DNA of 64,000 nt from assembly GCF_006717045.1 (NCBI RefSeq), contig NZ_VFPH01000002.1, positions 1,922,001-1,986,000 on the forward strand. Direction: 5' to 3'. Below, in pieces: positions 33,780-41,937 of the stretch. Both the position numbers and the translations under genes were made by a program. This stretch comes from Pseudonocardia cypriaca (GTDB taxonomy: Bacteria; Actinomycetota; Actinomycetes; Mycobacteriales; Pseudonocardiaceae). Below the pieces are notes generated by a model. It was given only the letters and a program-made list of their open reading frames with translations, did not search any database and had not been told where the DNA came from. How positions within the stretch are numbered: the stretch's first letter is position 1; each line of letters starts with the position of its first letter.

Positions 33780-34250
33780 TCAGGCGGCCTCCCAGCTCGG
33801 CGCGTCGGCGCGCTCCCGCACCGTCACGTTGATGCGGTTGAAGAGGTTCAGCGTGCCGACCATGACGAGGAGCGCCGCGAGCTGCTTCTCGTCGTAGTGG
33901 TCTGCCGCCTCGTCCCAGACCTCGTCCGGCACGGCCTCGGCGGCCGCGGACCGGTCGGCGGTGCGGGTCACCGCTTCCGCCAGCCGCAACGCGGCGCGTT
34001 CGGCGGCGTCGAAGTACGGCGCCTCCCACCACACGGCCACGGCCGTCAGCCGCTCGTCGCTCTCACCCGCCTTCCTGGCCTCGCGGACGTGTCCCTGCAC
34101 GCACGCGGCGCAGCCGTTGATCTGGCTGACCCGCAGGCCGACCAGCTCGAGCGTGCGCTGCGGTACTCCGCCCTGCCTCGCCGCCTTCAGCAGGTACTGG
34201 ATGCCCTTCATCGCGTCCGGGAGCACGAACGCCGGGTTGGTCATACGCAT
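33780..34250 (-). CDS. AhpD-like carboxymuconolactone decarboxylase family protein
   Basis: A 156-residue protein of the CMD/AhpD fold. The redox centre is in GLRVSQINGCAACVQGHVREARKAG, with CxxC at about residues 48-51 and the downstream histidine (HVREA) of the AhpD active site. Such proteins are alkylhydroperoxidase-like reductases. They are the standard partners of ECF41 sigma factors, and sigJ is directly divergent here, so this is the expected target gene. AGGAGA precedes the ATG. Confidence 0.88.
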   Translation of the reverse strand: MRMTNPAFVLPDAMKGIQYLLKAARQGGVPQRTLELVGLRVSQINGCAACVQGHVREARKAGESDERLTAVAVWWEAPYFDAAERAALRLAEAVTRTADRSAAAEAVPDEVWDEAADHYDEKQLAALLVMVGTLNLFNRINVTVRERADAPSWEAA

Positions 34251-34261
34251 GGGTCTTCTCC

Positions 34262-34323
34262 TGTCACATCTGCGTCCCTCGGTGGGTCAGTGCTCTGACA
34301 CCCGGCGACGGAGGGATGTGACA
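34262..34323. promoter_or_regulatory. Facing ECF41-type promoter motifs between ahpD-like gene and sigJ
   Basis: The ECF41 -35 element TGTCACA is found on the plus strand at 34262-34268 and on the minus strand at 34323-34317. Each is followed after 16 bases by GGTC (34285-34288) or TGTC (34300-34297 on minus), close to the CGTC -10 of ECF41 promoters. Both genes therefore probably depend on the sigma factor itself. Confidence 0.65.
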
Positions 34324-34324
34324 G

Positions 34325-35197
34325 GTGGACGAGCAGGACTTCCTGACGGTGCGGTTCGAGGAGCACCGGCCTCATCTGCACGCGGTGGCGTACCGGATGC
34401 TGGGATCGCGCGCCGAGGCCGAGGACGCGGTCCAGGAGGCGTGGCTGCGCGTCACCCGGGCCGACACCGCGGCCGTGGACAACGTGGGCGGGTGGCTCAC
34501 CACGGTCGTCGCGCGCATCTGCCTGAACGTCCTGCGCACCCGGCACCGCGAGGAGCCGCTCGACGCGCACGTCCCCGACCCGGTCCTGGCGCCCATCGAG
34601 TCGTCCGACCCCGAGCAGGAGGCGCTGCTCGCCGACTCGGTCGGGCTCGCGCTCCTCGTCGTGCTCGAGACGCTGGGCCCCGCCGAGCGCCTCGCGTTCG
34701 TGCTGCACGACATGTTCGCCGTGCCGTTCGACGAGATCGCCGCCGTGCTCGACCGCAGTGAGACCGCCACCCGCCAGCTGGCCAGCCGGGCGCGCCGCCG
34801 CGTGCGCGGTGCGCGTCCGGGAGCGGACGCGGACCTCGGCGCCCAGCGCGCCGTCGTCGAGGCGTTCCTCACCGCGGCACGGGGGGGCGATCTCGAGACG
34901 CTCGTCTCCCTACTCGCGCCGGACGTCGTGGTGCGCGCCGACGGTGGGACGCTGCGCCCGAGCTCGGTGGTCCAGGGCCGGGAGGCGGTCGCCCGTGGCG
35001 CGATGACGTTCGCGCGGGCGGCCGAGCTGGGCCGGCTCGCGCTGGTCAACGGGTCGGTGGGGGCCGTCGGGCTCACGGAGGGCCGGATCGTCTCGGTGGC
35101 GGCGTTCACCGTGTCCGACGGCCGGGTCATCGCGCTCGACATCCTCACCGACCCCGAGCGGCTCGCCCGGCTCGACCCCGCCGTGCTCGACGGCTAG
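34325..35197 (+). CDS. sigJ: ECF41 sigma factor with SnoaL-like C-terminal domain
   Basis: A 290-residue sigma factor. Region 2 is at about residues 15-75 (AYRMLGSRAEAEDAVQEAWLRV), region 4 at about 110-160 (ERLAFVLHDMFAVPFDEIAAVLDRSE), and an NTF2/SnoaL-like domain runs from 175 to 285. That domain includes ADGGTLRP, the position of the DGGGK motif that modulates ECF41 activity. It has no anti-sigma gene, as usual for the group. Its start GTG follows GGAGGG and lies just past the promoter motif of the divergent AhpD-like gene. The product probably controls an oxidative response. Confidence 0.9.
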   Translation: MDEQDFLTVRFEEHRPHLHAVAYRMLGSRAEAEDAVQEAWLRVTRADTAAVDNVGGWLTTVVARICLNVLRTRHREEPLDAHVPDPVLAPIESSDPEQEALLADSVGLALLVVLETLGPAERLAFVLHDMFAVPFDEIAAVLDRSETATRQLASRARRRVRGARPGADADLGAQRAVVEAFLTAARGGDLETLVSLLAPDVVVRADGGTLRPSSVVQGREAVARGAMTFARAAELGRLALVNGSVGAVGLTEGRIVSVAAFTVSDGRVIALDILTDPERLARLDPAVLDG

Positions 35198-36279
35198 AGG
35201 GGCGCCTCGATCCGCACCTCGCGTTCGGCCGCGGGCCAGAGCGCGGCCAGCATCCGCTCGCCCTCGGCCACCACGTCGGCCGCGTCGGCGTCGGCGAGCG
35301 GGGCGAGCGGGCGTACGGCCAACCCGTCGGGTCCCGAGGTCCACAGCCCGGCCGCCATCCCGTCCACCAGGAGTGGCCGCACCGGCTTGAGCAGCACCTG
35401 TGACCGGTGCTCGGTGGCGAGGATGCGGGTGCGGTCGTCGTGGCCGAGCAACGCGTTGTCGAACTCGCCGAGGAACCGCGGGGGCGCGGGCGTGTCCGGG
35501 TCGGGCAGCGGCCCGTCGGCGACGTCGTACAGGGTGCGGCCGCGCTCGTCGGCGAACCGGCGCAGGTCCAGCCGCTCCACCACCTCCCGGATGCCGCCGA
35601 CGCCGGTGAACGCGCGGATGTCGGCCGTGCTCGCCGGGCCGAACGCACGCAGGTAGCGCAGCACGAGCCACTCGGCAGAGGCGGCGGTTCCGACGGGTCG
35701 GCCGAGCACCGCGTCCAAGGGCGCCAGCCGGGCCCGCCCGGTCTCGCCCCAGACCCCGCGGGGCGGCAGCTGCAGGAGCGGTGCGCCGTACTGCACGGCG
35801 GCACCGAGCGGCGTCGGCTTCCGGCCCGGGTAGCGCTCCGCGAGCTCGCGGCCCAGCTCCGTGACGGTCAGCGGCCGGTCGCGCAGCAGCTCCAGGCCGG
35901 CGGCGACGACCTCGTCGACGTCCAGGCCGGCCAGGTCACGGCCGTACTCGCTGCCCTGGAACACGCGGCGGTGCAGCGCCGCGACGATCGGCGGGAGCGC
36001 GAGGGCGTCCTCGACGGTCGTCAGGTGGATGGTGGCGCGCAACGACGGCATCCGGACCAGCGAGAGCTCGGCGACGCGGCGCCCGAGGTCGTGCGGGTCG
36101 AACGCGGCCACCCGCGACCAGAGGTCCGGGTAGGGCGCGTTCGGCACCTGCGCCTGCACACCCACGAGGTGGGCCACCGCGTCCGGCACGGCCAGGTCCG
36201 CCCGCCGCAGTAGCAGCTGGCGCTCGAGGAAGGCGCGGTTCAGCGCGCGGCGGCCGAGCACCGGCTGGGAGGTCGTCAT
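35194..36279 (-). CDS. Winged-helix DNA-binding domain protein (HTH_42)
   Basis: A 361-residue protein of the HTH_42 family (AlkZ/YcaQ relatives). N-terminal RRALNRAFLERQLLLRRADL and HLVGVQAQVPNAPYPDLWSR are characteristic, as are ATIHLTTVEDAL and FLGEFDNALLGHDDRTRIL. The YcaQ branch unhooks DNA interstrand crosslinks, but the QxQ catalytic pattern is only suggested here by VQAQVP. The actinobacterial branch is functionally undefined. The ATG at 36279 has no Shine-Dalgarno; a TATTGT about ten bases upstream suggests near-leaderless expression. Its stop overlaps that of sigJ. Confidence 0.82.
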   Translation of the reverse strand: MTTSQPVLGRRALNRAFLERQLLLRRADLAVPDAVAHLVGVQAQVPNAPYPDLWSRVAAFDPHDLGRRVAELSLVRMPSLRATIHLTTVEDALALPPIVAALHRRVFQGSEYGRDLAGLDVDEVVAAGLELLRDRPLTVTELGRELAERYPGRKPTPLGAAVQYGAPLLQLPPRGVWGETGRARLAPLDAVLGRPVGTAASAEWLVLRYLRAFGPASTADIRAFTGVGGIREVVERLDLRRFADERGRTLYDVADGPLPDPDTPAPPRFLGEFDNALLGHDDRTRILATEHRSQVLLKPVRPLLVDGMAAGLWTSGPDGLAVRPLAPLADADAADVVAEGERMLAALWPAAEREVRIEAPL

Positions 36280-36483
36280 GCCAGGAACAATACGAACCAA
36301 TGCGGCACGATCCGTTCCTCGTTCCGAATGTGGGCAGCGGGTACCGATGCACACGACGCCCGGAGGGCGTGGGATGGGCGCATGCAGCACGAGGCGCCGT
36401 ACGCCGAGACCGTCCGGACCCCCGGATTCCCGATGAACGGGTTCGCCGTGCTGCCGGTGAGGCTGCGATGACGGGGAGGTGCG

Positions 36484-37215
36484 ATGACGGTCTTCGTCCT
36501 GGTGCACGGAGGCTGGCACGGTGGCTGGTGCTGGCGACGGGTCGCGCCGCTGCTCCCCGGGTACGACGTCCACTGCCCGACGCTGACCGGTCTCGGTGAC
36601 CGGGCCCACCTCGCCCGCCCGGACACCGGGCTCGCCGACCACGTGGCGGACGTGGTCGCCGTGCTCGAGCTGGACGACCTGCGCGATGTCGTCCTCGTGG
36701 GGCACAGCTCGGGCGGCGCCGTGATCACCGGGGTGGCGCAGCGGTGCCCGGACCGCCTCCGCGAGCTCGTGTACCTCGACGCCTTCGTCCCGGCGCCGGG
36801 GCAGTCCGTGTTCGACCTGCTGCCGGCCGCACGGCGCGAGCTCTTCCTCGGGCTCGTCGACGGGTCGGGGCGGATCGTGCTCGACCCGGATACCGCCATG
36901 GACGGCTGGGGCCTCACCGCGGCCGCCGATCGGGACTGGGTCCGCCCGCGGCTGCGCCCGTTCCCGGTCGGCGCGCTGCGCGACCCGCTTCCCGCGGATC
37001 CGGTGCCCGAGCTGCCCCGCCGGTACATCCATTGCACGGTGAAGCCCGGCGGGGACAGCTTCGCCGGGTTCGCCGACGCGGCCCGCACCGACCCGACATG
37101 GCGCCTCGACGCCCTCGGCGCCGGCCACGACGCGATGGTCACCGCTCCGGAGGCCCTCGCCACGTTGTTGACGAGCGGCGGTCTCAGCGCAGTGCCAGCA
37201 AAGCCACCTTGCTGA
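36484..37215 (+). CDS. Alpha/beta hydrolase (small esterase, hydroxynitrile lyase-like fold)
   Basis: A 243-residue hydrolase. The oxyanion part is FVLVHGGWHGGWCWRRV at residues 4-20, the nucleophile elbow is VLVGHSSGGAVI (Ser near residue 74), and the catalytic histidine is probably in LGAGHDAMVTAPE. This group includes plant-type methyl esterases and hydroxynitrile lyases, and in actinobacteria many carboxylesterases. GGGGAGG precedes the ATG. A palindrome overlaps its stop codon. Confidence 0.82.
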   Translation: MTVFVLVHGGWHGGWCWRRVAPLLPGYDVHCPTLTGLGDRAHLARPDTGLADHVADVVAVLELDDLRDVVLVGHSSGGAVITGVAQRCPDRLRELVYLDAFVPAPGQSVFDLLPAARRELFLGLVDGSGRIVLDPDTAMDGWGLTAAADRDWVRPRLRPFPVGALRDPLPADPVPELPRRYIHCTVKPGGDSFAGFADAARTDPTWRLDALGAGHDAMVTAPEALATLLTSGGLSAVPAKPPC

Positions 37216-37218
37216 CAC
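37192..37218. repeat. Palindrome between hydrolase and P450 genes
   Basis: GTGCCAGCAA (37192-37201) and TTGCTGACAC (37209-37218), arms matching at 9 of 10 positions with a seven-base spacer AGCCACC. It overlaps the hydrolase stop codon and lies 22 bases before the P450 start. It could be an operator, a terminator, or one copy of a dispersed repeat. Confidence 0.5.
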
Positions 37219-37240
37219 TCCGAGGGCTAGCGTCGGGACG

Positions 37241-38443
37241 ATGACCACATCGACCACGCCGTCGCCGTTCACCGAGACCACGGGCCCCGCCCGGCACGCC
37301 GCCTTCGCCGAGCTCGCGACCACCGGTCCGGTGCAGAAGGTCATGCTGTTCACCGGCGTCCCGGCGTGGGTGGTCACCGGGTACGCCGAGGCCCGCGAGC
37401 TGCTCGCGCACCCGGCCCTGGTCAAGATCGAGGGCGGCGGGCCGCACATGGACGCGATGCCGCCCGATCTCAACGCGGCGATGAACACCCACCTGCTCGG
37501 CACGAACCCGCCCGACCACACCCGGCTGCGCCGCCTGGTGACCGCCGCGTTCACCGTCCGCCGCATCGAGGCGCTCGCCCCGCGCGTGCAGGAGATCACC
37601 GACGCACTGCTCGACGCGCTGGAGGGCGAGGGCGACGGCCCGGTGGACCTCGTCGACGGGTTCGGGTTCCCGCTGCCGATCACCGTGATCACCGAGCTGC
37701 TCGGCATCCCGCCGGGCGACCGCGCCGACTTCCGGCGCTGGTCGTCGGTCACCGTCAATGGGACGGTGCACCCGCCGGAGGTCTACGTCGACGCGGCCCG
37801 CAGCATGGTCGGCTACGTGCGGGAGCTGATCGGCGCGAAGCGCGCCGACCCCGGCGACGACCTGCTCTCCGCACTGATCGCGGTGCACGAGGGCGGCGAC
37901 CGGCTCTCCGTGGACGAGCTGACGTCGATGGTGTTCCTGCTGCTCGTTGCCGGGCACGAGACCACCGTCAACCTCATCGTCTCCGGCACGTACGCCCTGC
38001 TCCGCAATCCCGACCAGCTCGCGCTGCTGCGGGCCGAACCCGATCGGCTCCCCGCAGCCGTCGAGGAGCTGCTGCGCTACGACGGCCCGGTCCAGGTGAC
38101 GATCCCGGCGGTGGCGGCCGCACCCATCGACGTGGGCGGGGTGACGATCCCCGCGGGCGAGATCGTGCTGCCGGCCCTGCTCGCTGCCAACCGCGACCCG
38201 TCACGCTTCCCCGAGCCCGACCGGCTCGACATCACCCGGCCCTCGAACGCCCACATGGCGTTCGGCCACGGCCTGCACCACTGCCTCGGAGCGCCGCTCG
38301 CCCGCCTCGAGGGACGAATCGCGCTGGGCACGCTGATCAACCGCTTCCCCCGGCTGCGGCTCGCCGACCCGGCAGGCGAACCGGCCCGCAACCCGGGGCT
38401 GCTCATGAACGGGCTGGTCGCGCTGCCCGTCGTGCTCGGCTGA
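37241..38443 (+). CDS. Cytochrome P450 (CYP107-like)
   Basis: A 400-residue soluble bacterial P450. The I-helix oxygen-binding motif AGHETT is at residues 237-242, the K-helix ExxR is EELLR at 275-279, and the haem loop FGHGLHHCLG is at 341-350 with Cys348 as the haem ligand. The overall features fit the CYP105/CYP107 clans used for macrolide hydroxylation and xenobiotic oxidation. No ferredoxin or reductase is adjacent, so electrons must come from elsewhere. The last 41 bases overlap the convergent glycosylase gene. Confidence 0.9.
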   Translation: MTTSTTPSPFTETTGPARHAAFAELATTGPVQKVMLFTGVPAWVVTGYAEARELLAHPALVKIEGGGPHMDAMPPDLNAAMNTHLLGTNPPDHTRLRRLVTAAFTVRRIEALAPRVQEITDALLDALEGEGDGPVDLVDGFGFPLPITVITELLGIPPGDRADFRRWSSVTVNGTVHPPEVYVDAARSMVGYVRELIGAKRADPGDDLLSALIAVHEGGDRLSVDELTSMVFLLLVAGHETTVNLIVSGTYALLRNPDQLALLRAEPDRLPAAVEELLRYDGPVQVTIPAVAAAPIDVGGVTIPAGEIVLPALLAANRDPSRFPEPDRLDITRPSNAHMAFGHGLHHCLGAPLARLEGRIALGTLINRFPRLRLADPAGEPARNPGLLMNGLVALPVVLG

Positions 38444-39254
38444 CGCGCTTGCGGCGCTTCGACTGGCAGGTCGGGCACCAGAACAGGTTCCGGGCCGCGT
38501 GCTCGGCGTGCGCGACCGGGGTGCCGCACAGCAGGCACGGCTCCCCGGTGCGGCGGTAGACGTAGACGCGCTTGCCGCTCGCGTCCACCGGGCCGTCGGA
38601 CAGCTCGGCGTGCTCCGGCCGCAGCGTCTCGATCACACCCCTGCGGTAACCCTCGGCGAGCAGGTCCACCAGATCCGCCCAGACCGCGTCCCACTGCTCC
38701 CGGCGCAGCTCCCGCCCCGGCAGCTGCGGGTCGAGACCGTGCCGGAACAGCACCTCGGCGCGGTAGACGTTCCCGACGCCCGCGATCACGGACTGGTCCA
38801 TGAGCAGGGTGGCGAGCGGCGCACGCGAACGCGAGATCCGGGCCCACGCACGGTCGGGGTCGGCATCGGTGCGCAGCGGGTCCTCTCCGAGGCGGGCGCG
38901 CACGGCCGCGGCCTCGGCGTCGGTGACGAGCTCGCAGGCCGGTGCCCCGCGCAGGTCGGCGTAGTGCGTGGCCCCCACCATCCGCATCCGCACCTGGCCC
39001 ACCGGCTCCCCGCCCGGCAGCGGCTCGTCGCTGAACTTCCCGTACAGCCCGAGGTGGACGTGCACCACGAGGTCGGGGCCGTAGTGGTGGAACAGGTGCT
39101 TGCCGTGCGCGTCCGTGCGTTCCAGGACGCGCCCGTCGACCAGCGCCGCGCTCGCCGCGAACCGCCCCTGGGGGCTGGACACGGCGACCGGCCGGCCCGC
39201 GAAGCGGAGGCGGTGCAGGTCGGCGAGCCGGTGGAGGGTGTGGCCTTCGGGCAT
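38403..39254 (-). CDS. Fpg/Nei family DNA glycosylase
   Basis: A 283-residue bifunctional base-excision enzyme. The N-terminus MPEGHTLHRLAD gives Pro1 as nucleophile and the MPEGH variant of the Nei-type group. GVGNVYRAEVLFRHGLDP is the helix-two-turn-helix. The C-terminal zinc finger is CLLCG...FWCPTCQ. It would cleave oxidised pyrimidines or abasic sites. Its ATG shares a base with the RpiB stop, the same rpiB-glycosylase order found in Mycobacterium tuberculosis (Rv2465c-Rv2464c). The strongly basic tail KRRKRVSRARRAARPARS may extend past the family norm. Confidence 0.9.
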   Translation of the reverse strand: MPEGHTLHRLADLHRLRFAGRPVAVSSPQGRFAASAALVDGRVLERTDAHGKHLFHHYGPDLVVHVHLGLYGKFSDEPLPGGEPVGQVRMRMVGATHYADLRGAPACELVTDAEAAAVRARLGEDPLRTDADPDRAWARISRSRAPLATLLMDQSVIAGVGNVYRAEVLFRHGLDPQLPGRELRREQWDAVWADLVDLLAEGYRRGVIETLRPEHAELSDGPVDASGKRVYVYRRTGEPCLLCGTPVAHAEHAARNLFWCPTCQSKRRKRVSRARRAARPARS

Positions 39255-39754
39255 CAGTTGGTGGTCGTGGGTGCGGGAACCTGCTCGGGCGGCAGCGCAG
39301 GCGGCACGCCGGTGCGCTCGTACTCGGCGAGCAGGTCGATCCGCCGCTGGTGGCGCGGCTCACCGGAGAACGGCGTCGCGACGAACGCGGCGACGATCTC
39401 GGCGGCCTCGTCCAGGGTGTGCATCCGGGCCCCGACCGCCACGACCTGGGCGTCGTTGTGCTGGCGGCCGAGGGTGGCGGTCTCGACGCTCCACGCGAGC
39501 GCGCACCGGATCCCGGGCACCTTGTTGGCCGCGATCTGCTCGCCGTTGCCGGAGCCGCCGAGCACGACACCGAGGCTGCCCGGGTCGGCCAGGGTGCGCC
39601 GGGCGGCCTCCACGCAGAACGGCGGGTAGTCGTCCTGGGCGTCGTATGAGGCGGGACCGACGTCGATCGCCTCGTGGCCCAACCCGGTCAGGTGTGCGAC
39701 CAGGTGCGTCTTGAGCTCGAAACCGGCGTGATCGGAACCCAGGTAGACCCGCAC
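39254..39754 (-). CDS. rpiB: Ribose-5-phosphate isomerase B
   Basis: A 166-residue RpiB, interconverting ribose 5-phosphate and ribulose 5-phosphate in the pentose phosphate pathway. YLGSDHAGFELK at the N-terminus has the conserved aspartate and histidine. The anion hole is GGSGNGEQIAANK, the actinobacterial variant in which the base is a glutamate rather than cysteine. HNDAQVVAVGARMHT is the phosphate-binding stretch. The GTG at 39754 is preceded by GAGGGAGG. It forms a pair with the DNA glycosylase gene. Confidence 0.93.
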   Translation of the reverse strand: MRVYLGSDHAGFELKTHLVAHLTGLGHEAIDVGPASYDAQDDYPPFCVEAARRTLADPGSLGVVLGGSGNGEQIAANKVPGIRCALAWSVETATLGRQHNDAQVVAVGARMHTLDEAAEIVAAFVATPFSGEPRHQRRIDLLAEYERTGVPPALPPEQVPAPTTTN

Positions 39755-39770
39755 GATCGGCCATCCTCCC

Positions 39771-40991
39771 TCACCGGCGGACCTCGGGGACGTCCGGGTC
39801 GGGCACGTCCGGGTCCGGCACGGTGGCGTCCGGGGTCGGGGCGCCGGGGGCACCCGGGACCACCTGCACGGTCTCCAGGGGCGGGTCGATGCGCGGTGGC
39901 GGGCCGCCGGCCGCGCGGGAGTCGATCCGCTCCCCCAGGTAGCGGACCACGACGGACGCCGCGGCCACCACCGGCACCGAGAGGAACGCGCCCGCTATGC
40001 CGTAGAGCGTGCTGCCCGCGGTGACGGCGAGCAGGACGACGGCGGCGTGCAACCGCAGGCTGCGGCCCTGCAGGATCGGCTGCAGCACGTTGCCCTCGAG
40101 CTGCTGCACCAAGATGATGAGCGCCAGCACGATCAGCGCGGTGGTGAACCCGTTGCTGACCAGCGCGACGAGCACCGACAGCGTGCCGGCGACCAGCGCG
40201 CCGACGATCGGCACGAACCCGCCGAGGAACGTGAGCACGGCGAGCGGGAGCGCCAGCGGCACCCCGAGCACGACCAGCCCGAACCCGATGAGCACGCCGT
40301 CGACGAGCGCGACGAGCGCCTGCACGCGGATGAAGTCGCCGAGCGTGTTCCAGATCCGGCGCAGGACCTCGGCCATGTGCCCGCCCGCCCCGTCGCCCGC
40401 GAACGACTTCAGCCACGGCAGGAACCGCGGCCCGTCCTTCACGAACAGGAACGCCAGCACGAGCGTGAGCAGGGCGGTGACCACGCCCGACGCCACGCTG
40501 CCCACCCCGGTGAGCACGCTGGCCGTGATCGCCGAGACGCTCTGCTGCAGCTGGGCGGTGGCGGTCTGCAGCGCGGCGTCGAGCTGGCTCTGCGCCAGGT
40601 TGAGCGGTGGGCCGGACAGCCACTGCTGGATCGCCTGGATGCCGGTCGTGGCGCTCGTGGTGATCTCCGGGACGCTGCCGACCACGGACGTGGTGATGAG
40701 CGTGACCAGCCCGGCGAGCACCACGATGCCCGCGAGCACCACCGTTGCCGCGGCCAGCGCATGGGGGAAGCCGCGGTTGCGCAGCCACGCCGTGGGCGGC
40801 CAGAGCGCCGTCGCGAGGATGACCGCCAGCAGCGTCGGCATCACGACCGACCACAGAGCGCCGATCAGCAGCCAGATCAGCACCGCGCCCAGTGCGACGA
40901 GCACCAGTCGCAAGCTCCACCGGGCGGTCCACGTGATGCCCTCGCCGATCGCGGTGCCACGGCCCCGCTCGGGGGCGTCGCTCGTCGTCAC
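39771..40991 (-). CDS. AI-2E family transporter (UPF0118)
   Basis: A 406-residue membrane protein. An N-terminal pair of helices, a coiled extracellular segment (about residues 100-170), and a C-terminal core of helices are seen. PIVGALVAGTLSVLVALVSNGF and LEGNVLQPILQGRSLRLHAAVVLLAV are the family landmarks. The last 55 residues are a Pro/Asp/Val-rich cytoplasmic tail with PDPDVPDPDVPE repeats. Relatives export autoinducer-2 or act as Na+/H+ antiporters. The GTG start is preceded by GAGGAGA. It is 17 bases upstream of rpiB, so it may head that operon. Confidence 0.88.
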   Translation of the reverse strand: MTTSDAPERGRGTAIGEGITWTARWSLRLVLVALGAVLIWLLIGALWSVVMPTLLAVILATALWPPTAWLRNRGFPHALAAATVVLAGIVVLAGLVTLITTSVVGSVPEITTSATTGIQAIQQWLSGPPLNLAQSQLDAALQTATAQLQQSVSAITASVLTGVGSVASGVVTALLTLVLAFLFVKDGPRFLPWLKSFAGDGAGGHMAEVLRRIWNTLGDFIRVQALVALVDGVLIGFGLVVLGVPLALPLAVLTFLGGFVPIVGALVAGTLSVLVALVSNGFTTALIVLALIILVQQLEGNVLQPILQGRSLRLHAAVVLLAVTAGSTLYGIAGAFLSVPVVAAASVVVRYLGERIDSRAAGGPPPRIDPPLETVQVVPGAPGAPTPDATVPDPDVPDPDVPEVRR

Positions 40992-41217
40992 GGCACTCTC
41001 CTCCGCTCCCCCGGCTCCCGGGATTCCCGCGCCCAGGCTTCCAGACACCGTCCCTGGGTGTCCTCCGGATCCATGATCAACCACCTGATGTCGCCGGCAA
41101 CGGAACCCACCGTTCACACCTGCACACGTTTTCCCGCGTTCGGCCGCGGGCGCCCCTTCCGGCTGCCACGGTTCCGCACTGGACCGAGAAGCCACTTCCA
41201 GTTGTGAGGCCACCGGA

Positions 41218-41937
41218 ATGGACGCAGGCAGCATCGTCATCGCACTGCTGACGGCGGCGGGCGCCGCCGCAGGCCCTGCAGCGCTCGGCGCGCTCCCGGA
41301 CGCCACGGCGCCCGTCGCCCGCTGTATCGCCGCCCCCGACGAGGAGCGTTCCGGGAGCGCCCGGTCCGACGCCGGGGTGTCGGCCGAGCAACGGGCCGGC
41401 AGCAACGCCGGCCTCGAGGCCAGGGACAGGACCTCCGCCTCGTCGGCGCTCGCCGAGGAGCTCGCCCAGGAGCTCGCGGACGTCGTCGCCGAGAGCGATG
41501 ACGCCACGTCCCGGCGGCTCGCCGCCGCACTCGCCGCCGCCGGCTTCGAGGCGAGCGCCGGATCGAGCCAGGAGACCGCCGCATCGCGCTCCGACGACAG
41601 CGGGCTCGACAGCAGGCTCGACGACAGCAGGCTCGACGACAGCAGGCTCGACGACAGCAGGCTCGACGACAGCGCGCTCGACCGGACCCGCCTCGACGAC
41701 CGGCTCGGCGAGCGCGACGGCCGGCTCGGCCGGAGCCAGGGCGACGACGACCTGGCCTGCGACGGGCGGGGCGCCGACCAGGACACCGGCGCCAACCGCT
41801 CCAGCGACCTGGAGGACGTCCTCTCCAGGAGCTCGGAGCGCGAACGGACGGGTTCCGACCGGTCGAGCTCCCCGGTGGAGCGCGAGGACTCGGGCATCGC
41901 GGCTGCGCTCGAGCGCGGCGAGCGGACCGCCGAATGA
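41218..41937 (+). CDS. Asp/Ser/Arg-rich repeat protein, first gene of the 41-49 kb cluster
   Basis: A 239-residue protein. Only the N-terminal 25 residues are hydrophobic (IVIALLTAAGAAAGPAALGAL), possibly a signal or anchor. The rest is low-complexity and highly charged. Residues about 126-163 are imperfect five-residue repeats of the type DDSRL, from a 15-bp DNA tandem repeat. The overlap with the next gene (ATGA) argues that it is translated. No family recognised. It could be a flexible surface or scaffold protein. Confidence 0.6.
   Translation: MDAGSIVIALLTAAGAAAGPAALGALPDATAPVARCIAAPDEERSGSARSDAGVSAEQRAGSNAGLEARDRTSASSALAEELAQELADVVAESDDATSRRLAAALAAAGFEASAGSSQETAASRSDDSGLDSRLDDSRLDDSRLDDSRLDDSALDRTRLDDRLGERDGRLGRSQGDDDLACDGRGADQDTGANRSSDLEDVLSRSSERERTGSDRSSSPVEREDSGIAAALERGERTAE
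41593..41706 (+). repeat. 15-bp tandem repeat inside the coding sequence
   Basis: Unit GACGACAGCAGGCTC. Three exact copies lie at 41620-41664, flanked by diverged copies (GACGACAGCGGGCTC, GACGACAGCGCGCTC) and a 12-base shortened one at 41608-41619. All changes are multiples of three, so the frame is kept. Length may vary between strains. Confidence 0.85.

Noticed and set aside
36382..36471. 29-codon ORF (MQHEAPYAETVRTPGFPMNG...) upstream of the alpha/beta hydrolase
   Set aside because: It has an ATG and stop but no clear ribosome site or known pattern, and lies in a stretch whose base use does not stand out. It might be a short leader, but the evidence is too thin.
41593..41706. Short tandem repeats considered as a CRISPR array
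   Set aside because: The units are contiguous 15-mers with no spacers and lie within a coding frame. No cas gene is in the window.
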